Below, one piece after another: positions 1 to 7,839 of a stretch of DNA of 64,000 nt. The translations under genes and the position numbers were made by a program. The stretch is from JACMNW01 sp031406155 (GTDB lineage: Bacteria > Pseudomonadota > Alphaproteobacteria > Rhodobacterales > Rhodobacteraceae): NCBI GenBank assembly GCA_031406155.1, contig JANOGW010000059.1, positions 1-64,000 of the forward strand, in the 5' to 3' direction. Within the stretch, counting starts at the first letter, position 1. Every line of letters starts with the position of its first letter. The notes under the pieces are model-generated. The model saw only the letters and a program-made list of their open reading frames with translations. It was not told the origin of the DNA and did not search any database.

Positions 1-149
1 CTTCGACCGGCAGGTGGCGGAGTTGCAGATCAGGGCGGCGATCCAGAACCGATTCACGGCACTTGGAACGCCGCAAACTCAACGCGTGGGATGGCTCTGT
101 CCAGCGGAAGGGAAAACTCTACCTCAGGCTGAATTGTGCAAAAGAGCCG

Positions 150-1070
150 TCAGGGGGTATCGTTGGCCCGCATCCAGTCCCAAGTTTCCGAAATCCCCGC
201 ATCCAGGGCAATTCGCGGCGACCAACCAAAATCAATTCCTGCCCGTTCGATGTCCAGAACCGACCGTGGCACATCAAGGGCACGACCAGCTTTGTATACA
301 GGGTCGATCTTCCTGTCGGTCACGCGCCGCAACACGTCGACGATTTCGGTCACCGACGTTCCCACACCGCTGCCCGCATTGTAGGCACCTACCTTTGGGC
401 TAGAAATCATCCGCGCGCATAGCTCGGCCAGATCAACGACATGCAGATAGTCGCGTACAACTGATCCATCACCCCAGATCTCGATCTGTTCATTGGCAAG
501 CAAACGGCTAAGGAACGTTGTGACCACTCCCTGCACTCCCTTGTGACCCTGTCGCGGGCCATACGGATTTGACGCCCGCACGATGATCGGCGACAGCGCG
601 CGGGTACGGCGGTACATTTCAAGATAATGCTCGATCGCCACCTTCACGATTCCATATGAATTGATTGGGCGCAGCGGATGATGTTCCGGAATTGGTACGG
701 TATCGGGAATGCCATACACCGTTCCGCCCGACGACAAGAACAGAACCCGGGAAATGCCAAGACCGCCCATGCAATCCAGCAAGGTGATGGTGCCGGCCAG
801 ATTGTCAATTACATCGGTTTTCGGGTCCAGGTCTGCGGTGCCGGGAAAGGTCGTGCTGACAAGATGAACAACCGCATCAACACCCGAAAGAGCATCAATC
901 AGGGCCATCCGGTCGCCAAAATTCCCCATTCGATAGTCAACGCCTCGTAGCGGCGGGCGAAATCGTTCAGGCTGGCGATCGAAGACCCGTACAGTATGCT
1001 GGCCCGCCAGCAATTGGTCGACCACATGAGAGCCGATAAAACCACAACCGCCCAGAACAAGTACTTTCAC
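150..1070 (-). CDS. NAD-dependent epimerase/dehydratase (UDP-glucose 4-epimerase-like SDR)
   Basis: Extended short-chain dehydrogenase of 306 residues, probably acting on a nucleotide sugar for surface glycan synthesis. The N-terminal Rossmann motif GGCGFIGSH (residues 7-15) binds NAD. The catalytic set is visible as SSGGTVYG near 113-120 and Tyr139-x3-Lys143 in SYGIVK. RASNPYGPRQ near 165-175 is the usual substrate-side motif. Length is normal for GalE/WcaG-type enzymes. It lies 39 bases downstream of a glycosyltransferase on the same strand, so the pair is probably one operon. Whether it epimerises, dehydrates or reduces, and on which sugar, cannot be read from sequence. Confidence 0.88.
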   Translation of the reverse strand: MKVLVLGGCGFIGSHVVDQLLAGQHTVRVFDRQPERFRPPLRGVDYRMGNFGDRMALIDALSGVDAVVHLVSTTFPGTADLDPKTDVIDNLAGTITLLDCMGGLGISRVLFLSSGGTVYGIPDTVPIPEHHPLRPINSYGIVKVAIEHYLEMYRRTRALSPIIVRASNPYGPRQGHKGVQGVVTTFLSRLLANEQIEIWGDGSVVRDYLHVVDLAELCARMISSPKVGAYNAGSGVGTSVTEIVDVLRRVTDRKIDPVYKAGRALDVPRSVLDIERAGIDFGWSPRIALDAGISETWDWMRANDTP

Positions 1071-1109
1071 CGATAGCCCCCTTGAAAACTTGTCATCTGT
1101 GTTACCAAT

Positions 1110-2678
1110 CTAACTCGTTTTTCTGGCAGAAGAGGCCTTCAGACCCAGCGCTTCGATTTTCCGCGAATATGTGTCAAAATCAAATGCCTTGGCCGCAAAT
1201 TCACGGCTCTGCGCACCAACCTTTCCGCGCAGGGCAGGATCAAGCGCAAGGGCCAACACCTTGTCGGCTAGATCGCAGGTGTCAAGGTAATCGGCGACGC
1301 ATTCATTCTTCAGACCTGCGTCGGCCAGCAGATCAGCGATGCCGCTTGTATTGTCGAAACAGACCACGGGCAGCCCGACAGACATTGCATCGATGGTAAC
1401 ATTCGGCAACGGATCCAGCCTGCTGGACAAAACGAAAATGTCCGCAAGTTCATAGGCAAGTTCTATGTCCGTCGTTTCGCGCAGCATCTTTAGATGTGCA
1501 CCGACGCCGCTGCGCTGGATCTGGTCGCTAAGGTAGCTCGAATAGTCATTGGGCTCATTCGGCGTATACTTGGGGCCAATCCAGTAAAAGAAGATGTTGT
1601 TGGCATTCGCCGACTTCAGGACGCCGGTCGCCATCTGGATGAACAGATCCACCCCTTTTCGCAGGTTGACCGTTCCAGCACCAATGACGACGATCCTGCC
1701 ATCGTCTTTCCCGTGCGGTCGCAGCGCGGCGCGCAGCCAGTCCTTTTCGGCGGCGCTGTTCGCGTCTTGGACTACCGGCGCAGGTACCCGGCATTTCCCT
1801 TGCGGCAGGATATGGGCCCGCGTCATATCCACGCCGGGGGTCTTGGCCCGTGCAGCGTCCAAGGTCAGCCTGGTCGAAAACACAACCTCTGAAGACATAG
1901 CGAATATTTCTTCAATGGCGGAACGTCGCCGCACGTTTGATCGGATATAGGATGCGAATTCGTGCGACAATGTCACGATTTCTACACCCTCGTTTTTCAG
2001 GTGCTGAAGGACGCCGTGCGACTCGATGGAATTGACGACAGCAAATGCAAGGTCTTTTCCCTGGCACATTGTCCGGATCAGTTTGCCATAGGCAGCCGTT
2101 GACATCCCATCTGTCAAAACCACGTTTGTGGCGCTGGTTTTGAAAGCGTCAATCATGTTGCCATACCGCAAGACGAGGACGGCCACATTGTATCGCTCTG
2201 ACAGATGCTCAAGCAGGTTCAGCGCTAAAATTGGTGCGCCGGTCAAACTGGAATCGTGACTGACGATCAGGATGTTCCGCTTTGCAGGGTCAACGGCCCG
2301 ACGCCCGGCAAATTCCGTCCAGCCGCGCCCGGCGGTAGACGGGCCGTCTTGCAACAAACTCGGATCCCTTCCGTCCAAAGATCTGTTCGGGTTCTTCTTC
2401 TGTGCGCTGCGCGCAAATCGGGCAGCCGTTCTCGCCGGCAACGGCGGGCTGAAGCGCGAAAGTCGAGTCAGGGCGACAAATGTCAAATTGCTTAGAACCT
2501 GCTTCCAGGGGTGACGGCGCTCTCTCGCAATCTCGATCTCCAGCGTGTCAAGCCGAGATGCGACTGCATCGATCTCGCTCTGGGCCTGCCGCAATGCTTC
2601 GCGTTGCACCGTTTCCTCACTGTGTTGTGCATCACCCTCAAGCGGGCCTGACAAGTTTTCAGTACTTTCCATTGCCAT
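1110..2678 (-). CDS. Glycosyltransferase family 4 (GT-B fold)
   Basis: Retaining GT-B glycosyltransferase that would transfer a sugar from a nucleotide donor to a growing surface glycan at the cytoplasmic membrane. The first 50 residues look like a coiled coil rich in Glu, Gln and Arg. The N-terminal acceptor domain begins around NILIVSHDSSLTGAP, and the C-terminal donor domain carries VVIGAGTVNLRKGVDLF and SSRLDPLPNVTIDAMS, the equivalent of the family 4 EX7E region. The start is uncertain: the frame is open to a TTG at 2729, but the only good ribosome site (GGGGAG at 2695-2700) serves an out-of-frame ATG at 2688. I chose the first in-frame ATG after it. It is co-directional with the downstream epimerase. 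Confidence 0.85.
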   Translation of the reverse strand: MAMESTENLSGPLEGDAQHSEETVQREALRQAQSEIDAVASRLDTLEIEIARERRHPWKQVLSNLTFVALTRLSRFSPPLPARTAARFARSAQKKNPNRSLDGRDPSLLQDGPSTAGRGWTEFAGRRAVDPAKRNILIVSHDSSLTGAPILALNLLEHLSERYNVAVLVLRYGNMIDAFKTSATNVVLTDGMSTAAYGKLIRTMCQGKDLAFAVVNSIESHGVLQHLKNEGVEIVTLSHEFASYIRSNVRRRSAIEEIFAMSSEVVFSTRLTLDAARAKTPGVDMTRAHILPQGKCRVPAPVVQDANSAAEKDWLRAALRPHGKDDGRIVVIGAGTVNLRKGVDLFIQMATGVLKSANANNIFFYWIGPKYTPNEPNDYSSYLSDQIQRSGVGAHLKMLRETTDIELAYELADIFVLSSRLDPLPNVTIDAMSVGLPVVCFDNTSGIADLLADAGLKNECVADYLDTCDLADKVLALALDPALRGKVGAQSREFAAKAFDFDTYSRKIEALGLKASSARKTS

Positions 2679-2688
2679 TCGAAACCAT
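2659..2688 (-). other. Short ORF overlapping the start of the glycosyltransferase
   Basis: ATG at 2688 is preceded at six bases by GGGGAG and opens a frame of nine codons plus TGA (MVSNGNGKY). The in-frame ATGs of the glycosyltransferase (2678 and 2672) lie inside it. This geometry would suit translational coupling or re-initiation. It could equally mean that the start region of the glycosyltransferase carries a frame error. It is seen directly in sequence; the function is inference. Confidence 0.3.
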
Positions 2689-2729
2689 GCTCTGCTCCCC
2701 TTGAAGTTGAAATTGCGTTGTGATGTCAA

Positions 2730-3045
2730 AGTAGTGTCGCACCGAACATTTGACGAGACTGTATCTGCGCGATGAGTAGATAACCGCCTCCTAGATCAGC
2801 CTTGTCATTCTTGTCGACAAAACGGAAGTCTTTCGCACCGACAGGTTGGTAAAGCGATGCCGGTTGCACCGTTCATCACCGACACACGGAACAAGCACGA
2901 CTGCAAGCGGCGCATCGGTGGATCTACTTCTCCTTGACCTGGGCTGGGTTGTTCCCGTGATACTGGCCCGTGTAATCTTGCAAAAGCTCTCGTCGGGGTC
3001 AGACCTGCCGGGGGCCAACCGAACCCATCAAGAAGGAGCAACCCG
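2730..3045. other. Intergenic region, no gene recognised
   Basis: About 316 bases between divergent genes. No frame has convincing protein features on either strand. It ends with a strong ribosome site (AAGGAG near 3034) for the isomerase at 3046. Promoters for both divergent genes presumably lie here, but I cannot point to clear -35/-10 boxes. Confidence 0.5.
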
Positions 3046-3894
3046 ATGCAAGGCTTTGGCGTACACACAAGCATGTGGACAATGAACTGGGACAGCGCGG
3101 GCGCTGAACGCACCGTCGCAGCGGCGGCGGCGTACAAGATGGACTTCATCGAGATCGCCCTGCTGAACGCCCCTGCGGTAGACGCGCCCCATACCCGCGC
3201 TCTGCTGGACAAACATTCGATGCGCGCTGTCTGCTCGCTGGGCCTGCCGCAGGCAAACTGGGCCTCGGTCAACCCGGAGGGAGCGACGGCACATCTGATC
3301 CAGGCTATCGACAAGACGGCCGAAATGGGGGCCGAGGCGCTGTCGGGCGTGACCTATGGCGGGATTGGCGAGCGTACCGGTGTGCCGCCCACGATGGCGG
3401 AATACGACAACATCGCCCGTGCGTTGGGGCTGGCTGCAAAACATGCCAAATCTCGCGGCATCGCGTTTGGCATCGAGCCGGTGAACCGCTATGAAAACCA
3501 TCTGATCAATACTGGGTGGCAAGCCAAATGGATGATCGAAAAGGTGGGCGCCGACAACATCTTCATTCACCTTGATACCTATCATATGAACATCGAGGAA
3601 AAGGGTGCAGGCAATGGCATTCTGGATGCGCGCGACCACCTACGCTACATCCACCTGTCGGAAAGCGACCGTGGCACGCCGGGGGAAGGAACCTGCGACT
3701 GGGACGAGATATTTGCCACTTTGGCGGCAATCGGGTTCAGGGGCGGGCTCGCGATGGAAAGCTTCATTAACATGCCGGCCGAGGTGGCCTACGGTTTGGC
3801 CGTATGGCGACCCGTCGCCCCCAGCTTTGAGGCGGTGATGGACAACGGCCTGCCCTTCCTGCGCAACAAGGCGCGGCAGTACCGGCTGATCTAG
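3046..3894 (+). CDS. D-tagatose 3-epimerase/D-psicose 3-epimerase-type ketose isomerase
   Basis: TIM-barrel sugar epimerase of the AP-endonuclease 2 superfamily, 282 residues, expected to move the C3 hydroxyl of a free ketose using a divalent metal. The four metal ligands sit at Glu144, Asp177, His203 and Glu238. Their spacing (33, 26 and 35 residues) equals that of E152, D185, H211 and E246 in characterised D-psicose 3-epimerase. The substrate residues are also present: Glu150, His180 and Arg209. This supports a functional enzyme rather than a distant barrel. The ATG at 3046 has AAGGAG a few bases upstream. It stands alone, with no sugar transporter or kinase beside it, so the physiological substrate is unknown. 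Confidence 0.85.
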   Translation: MQGFGVHTSMWTMNWDSAGAERTVAAAAAYKMDFIEIALLNAPAVDAPHTRALLDKHSMRAVCSLGLPQANWASVNPEGATAHLIQAIDKTAEMGAEALSGVTYGGIGERTGVPPTMAEYDNIARALGLAAKHAKSRGIAFGIEPVNRYENHLINTGWQAKWMIEKVGADNIFIHLDTYHMNIEEKGAGNGILDARDHLRYIHLSESDRGTPGEGTCDWDEIFATLAAIGFRGGLAMESFINMPAEVAYGLAVWRPVAPSFEAVMDNGLPFLRNKARQYRLI

Positions 3895-3929
3895 CGGTCA
3901 AGTTGGTACCAGCCTTCCGTGAAGTTTGG

Positions 3930-3948
3930 CCCGATGGCTACCATCGGG
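3930..3948 (+). terminator. Hairpin after the ketose epimerase gene
   Basis: CCCGATGG, a three-base loop, then CCATCGGG: a perfect eight-base-pair stem 35 bases after the stop codon. It is not followed by a clear T run, so termination is plausible but not certain. Confidence 0.4.
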
Positions 3949-4343
3949 TTCCATCTCTGGACCTGCCGAACAGCAACCCTTCCTGAAATCTGATGCGCGG
4001 GCTTTCTCAGCGCCGCCGACCAGAAATGTCCAAGGCGTGCCGGTGGGCTGCCGCAAGAAACGCTTGTGGACCACACAACACAGACCATAGCCTGGGGGTT
4101 GGTTGCCGGTGCCCATACCGCCATCGGATGGCAACACCCCGGACCCGGTGCCAAAGCGGGGCGAAGCGGGGCCCGCACAACCGGGCAGACACGATGGCTT
4201 CCCAGCTCAAGGCACGAAGATCAGGATAAATTCCAAAGGAACAATGCCCCCGGAAATTGCCTGTTGCCTGAATCGCCCACGCGCGGCTAACCATACGTCA
4301 CATAACATAAGATGAGGTCAAAGACCCTCGTCCGGGGGGTATT
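3949..4343. other. Intergenic region, no gene recognised
   Basis: Nearly 400 bases upstream of the SulP gene. Open frames here lack domains, ribosome sites and codon bias typical of the neighbours. The last 60 bases are less GC-rich and could hold the promoter of the transporter gene. Confidence 0.45.
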
Positions 4344-6557
4344 TTGGCGAACGTACTGGCAGGGCTGGATCGACAGCAAACCGGCGCTTGGCATTCAGTT
4401 TCGGTTGGGGTGATATTTGGCGCGGACGCCGTCGGGTATTGTCTGGCGCTGGCCACACTCTGCTTTAGTGGCGCATTGTCGGCGGGGCTGGGCCTTGCCA
4501 CGGCGCTGCTTCTGTTGGCCTCCGCCATTGCCACCCTTTTCATGTTCCGATTTGGAAATTTTCGTGTGGCGATGGCGATCGCCCAGGACAGCTCCATCTC
4601 GATCCTCGCCCCCGCAGTCATTCTGGCGGCCAGCAGCGTTTCGGGGCCAGGCGAGGCCCGGGTTGCCACGGCGTTTGCAGTTATCGGCACGTCTGCAATG
4701 GTATCGGGTCTGGCATTCTGGGTCGTCGGCCGGCTTGGCCTTGGCCGATTGGTACGGATGTTTCCCTATCCGGTGCTGGCGGGGTTTCTGGCAAGTTCCG
4801 GATATCTGCTGTTCTTTGCTGCGATGTCGATCATAACCGGGCAATCCGGTCTTGCCGCGATGGCCGGGGCAGCCACTGACCCCCTGGTGCAATTGCGGCT
4901 GTTCCCTGCAGTAGTTATGGCGGTTGCCCTGATGCTTGCGATCCGCATCTGGGAGGGGCCAAGGCCCGTACTGGTGATTATCCTTGCCGCGATAACTGGC
5001 TATTATCTGGTGACTGCCATTCTGGGTATTGACCATGCGAAGGCGATAGAACTGGGGCTGTTGCCGCAAGTGGGTGCCAGTGCTGATGCGGCCCTTGGTT
5101 TCGATATGCTGGGACTGATCAACTGGGTTGCGGTTGCCTATGCAGCCCCGTCGATCGCGGCTGTCGTGCTGATGAACTTGATCGGCATCTTGCTGAATAC
5201 ATCCGGCGTAGAACTGGCCACCGGAGAAGATGTTGATGAAAACTGCGAACTGCGTATCGCAGGTGCGGCCAACACGGTGATCGGGCTTTTCGGCGGGCTT
5301 ACATCCTACCTGCAAAGTGGTGCAACGATCCTTTGCGCGAAACTGGGGGTGCAGCGCGCGCCCCTGATCCTTGGATATTGTGCAACGCTGCTGATCGCGT
5401 GCTTTTTTGCGCCTCTGATTGTGGCGGTGGTGCCTAGCTTTATTCCTGCGGCTTTAGTGATGATGATCGGTCTGTCGATGTTGCAAGACTGGCTGCTGAA
5501 CACGCGGCAGCGACTGATCCCGATTGACTGGCTGATCGTGGCAAGCATCGTTCTGGCAACAGCGATCCTTGGTATTCTGCCTGCCATAGCGGTGGGCTTG
5601 CTGTTGGCATTGATCGGTTTTGCCTATGCGTCAATCCGCCTTCCCATCATCCGCCACACCACTACTGCCACGCAGCGCCGCAGCATCTGCGACCGCACTG
5701 CGGCGCAGAACGATCTGTTGACCAAAGAAGGCGACCGTATTCGCATCCTGCATCTGCAAGGGCCTCTGTTCTTTGGATCAGTCGAACAGATGATTTCAAA
5801 GTTGCGGTTGCTGACCAACCCGACCCACGATCTAAGCGCACTGATTCTGGATTTTTCCGACGTGCACAGCTTTGATTCGTCGGCCTGCGCGGCTTTGGAA
5901 AAGCTGTCGCATCTGATGCAGGCGCAGGGGATCGTGCCGGATGTCACTGGGGTTTCGCCACGCCTGCGCGCGGTGTTCGCGCGCTGGGGCCTGCCCTTGG
6001 CCAAAGCGGGGGACATTGGCACTTTGCACGGATTTCGCCTTTGGCCCACTTTGGAAGACGCGATAGAGCATTGCGAGACGGTTCTGCTCGATAAGTTGCT
6101 GCCTGTCGATGACGACACCGATATCGCAAGGCTCTTGTTCGATCTTGGCCATCAGAACTCGCGCACCGCGGATCTGTTCTCCCGCATGAAGCGACAGGCC
6201 CTTGTGCCGGGTGATGTGTTGATTGCCGCACATGACCAGTCGCACGACGTGTTCTTTGTGGTGTCCGGGCGGCTTGGCGTGCATCTGCCCACCAAGTCGG
6301 GCCGCAAAATGCGCGTTCGCACGATCGGTCAGGGCGCAATTGTGGGCGAAATTGCGTTTCTGACCGGGCAGCCACGCAATGCCGATGTCATCTGCGAAGA
6401 GGCCGCCGTGGTGCTGTGCCTGAGCGGGGCCGCGATTCGCGACATCGACACGAACGACCGCGATCTGGCGGGTCTGTTGATGGCGATTTTCGGCAGATCG
6501 CTGGCACTGAAACTGGCGCAAAGCAACTCTCAACTAGCCAATCTTCGGTCAGTTTAG
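4344..6557 (+). CDS. SulP-family anion transporter with STAS and cyclic-nucleotide-binding domains
   Basis: Inner-membrane secondary transporter for an inorganic anion such as sulfate or bicarbonate, 737 residues. Roughly residues 20-430 are hydrophobic with many membrane spans. A STAS domain follows (about 455-560), with LHLQGPLFFGSVEQ and LILDFSDVHSFDSSA; the serine in DSSA is the usual STAS regulatory site. A cyclic-nucleotide-type effector domain closes the protein (about 605-715), with PGDVLIAAHDQSHDVFFVVSGRL and GEIAFLTGQPRNADV, close to the phosphate-binding cassette GE-x7-R-x-A. The ORF opens with TTG and no strong ribosome site is visible, so the start is the least certain part. The three-domain order is known in proteobacteria; the ligand of the effector domain is unknown. 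Confidence 0.88.
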   Translation: MANVLAGLDRQQTGAWHSVSVGVIFGADAVGYCLALATLCFSGALSAGLGLATALLLLASAIATLFMFRFGNFRVAMAIAQDSSISILAPAVILAASSVSGPGEARVATAFAVIGTSAMVSGLAFWVVGRLGLGRLVRMFPYPVLAGFLASSGYLLFFAAMSIITGQSGLAAMAGAATDPLVQLRLFPAVVMAVALMLAIRIWEGPRPVLVIILAAITGYYLVTAILGIDHAKAIELGLLPQVGASADAALGFDMLGLINWVAVAYAAPSIAAVVLMNLIGILLNTSGVELATGEDVDENCELRIAGAANTVIGLFGGLTSYLQSGATILCAKLGVQRAPLILGYCATLLIACFFAPLIVAVVPSFIPAALVMMIGLSMLQDWLLNTRQRLIPIDWLIVASIVLATAILGILPAIAVGLLLALIGFAYASIRLPIIRHTTTATQRRSICDRTAAQNDLLTKEGDRIRILHLQGPLFFGSVEQMISKLRLLTNPTHDLSALILDFSDVHSFDSSACAALEKLSHLMQAQGIVPDVTGVSPRLRAVFARWGLPLAKAGDIGTLHGFRLWPTLEDAIEHCETVLLDKLLPVDDDTDIARLLFDLGHQNSRTADLFSRMKRQALVPGDVLIAAHDQSHDVFFVVSGRLGVHLPTKSGRKMRVRTIGQGAIVGEIAFLTGQPRNADVICEEAAVVLCLSGAAIRDIDTNDRDLAGLLMAIFGRSLALKLAQSNSQLANLRSV

Positions 6558-6771
6558 CCTCTGACTGTTGACACCATGATCGCCAGACAGACGCTAGATC
6601 ATGCTTTGATCGACACCCAAAGTCGTACCTTCGGCTGCCTCGCTCGTTAACCGAAAGCCGTTCATCTGGTGTTCATCTGCAATTCAAGGTTGATTAATAG
6701 TCCGGCCACGTCGGGCTTCAGGCCGCTTTGGTAGCTTCTCCGAGACGACTTTGCAGCAATGGAGACTTATC

Positions 6772-7839
6772 ATGACACTCGCCATCCACCCGGACAGCTT
6801 CAGTTCTGCTGACATCAAATGGGCGCTCACGACGCGGCGTGTGCTGCGCGACGATGTCTGCGGCATTCGTAAGGAATTGCAGGGCGCAGCCCCCGGCGAT
6901 CTGGTGCTGTGCGAAATCATAGAGATCGGTCAGCACAAGAACATCCAGCTGGCCGACCGCCGTATCTCTGCCAGCTATCCGGGCGATCTGGTGGTTCTTT
7001 GTCTGGGTGACCGCTATGCGCCCGACCAGTTACACGCCAGCGCCACGATCATCACCGGCCAGTTGGCGCAGCTGATCGCAGGCGGCGGCGTGGTTGGTCG
7101 CGTTGATGAAGCGCATGTGTTCATGGACGAACCGACGGTGGTAAGGCCGCTTGGGTTGTTGATCGATGCCGCAGGTGCGCCGGTGAACGTCGGGACCTAT
7201 GCCTTGCCAAAACTGCGCGCAAACCATTCCGCCACGGTGATCGGTGTGTTCGGGGCCTCGATGAATTCAGGCAAGACCACCGCCGCCTCCAGCCTTGCGC
7301 ATGGTTTAAAGCGGGCGGGTTACGCGACTGCCGGCATCAAAGCCACCGGAACCGGGGCCTTTGGCGACTACAACTCATTCTCTGATGCGGGCGTGCCGGT
7401 GCTGGATTTCACCGATGTCGGCATGGCCACGACGTACCGGATGCCGATGGCCCGCATCGAGGCAGGGTTCGAGACGCTGATCGCCACGGCTGCCGCGGCA
7501 GGTGCCGAGGTGATTGTGGTGGAAATCGCAGATGGCGTGTTCCAGCAAGAAACCCGGGCGATCCTTGCAGCAGGGGCGATCCGCGAGCGGATGGACGGCA
7601 TCCTGTTTGCGGCGCCCGATGCGCTGTCGGCACTTGGCGGCGTGCATGTGCTGGAGAGACTGGGCCTTAGCCCGTTTGCAATCTCGGGCATGGTAAGTTG
7701 TTCGCCGCTGGCCCGTGCCGAGGCCCAGGAGGTAACGGGCCTGCCCATCCTTTCGCGTGAGGATCTGTGGGACGCAGGCGTGATCGACGCCCATATCGCC
7801 CCGATGATGCGACGCGTACGAGACAGGTCGGCCGCATGA
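6772..7839 (+). CDS. DUF1611-like P-loop NTPase
   Basis: Protein of 355 residues with a classical nucleotide-binding loop, GASMNSGKTT at about 161-170, and a later VIVVEIADGVFQQE segment resembling the acidic strand of SIMIBI-class NTPases. The architecture (N-terminal alpha/beta part, then a P-loop domain) matches the DUF1611 family, some of whose members take part in D-glutamate or amino-acid metabolism. I cannot assign a reaction here. The ATG at 6772 is chosen because GGAGA ends seven bases before it; an upstream TTG has no ribosome site. Its stop overlaps the next start as ATGA, so it is translated together with the degenerate ABC transporter that follows. Confidence 0.7.
   Translation: MTLAIHPDSFSSADIKWALTTRRVLRDDVCGIRKELQGAAPGDLVLCEIIEIGQHKNIQLADRRISASYPGDLVVLCLGDRYAPDQLHASATIITGQLAQLIAGGGVVGRVDEAHVFMDEPTVVRPLGLLIDAAGAPVNVGTYALPKLRANHSATVIGVFGASMNSGKTTAASSLAHGLKRAGYATAGIKATGTGAFGDYNSFSDAGVPVLDFTDVGMATTYRMPMARIEAGFETLIATAAAAGAEVIVVEIADGVFQQETRAILAAGAIRERMDGILFAAPDALSALGGVHVLERLGLSPFAISGMVSCSPLARAEAQEVTGLPILSREDLWDAGVIDAHIAPMMRRVRDRSAA

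Noticed and set aside
14..403. Plus-strand ORF at the left edge
   Set aside because: Most of it is antisense to the epimerase gene. The first 50 codons have protein-like composition and could be the end of a gene entering from outside, but no family or stop near 150 supports it.
4395..5315. Long minus-strand ORF opposite the SulP gene
   Set aside because: Antisense to membrane-domain coding sequence with clear homology; Gln/Arg/His-rich shadow translation.
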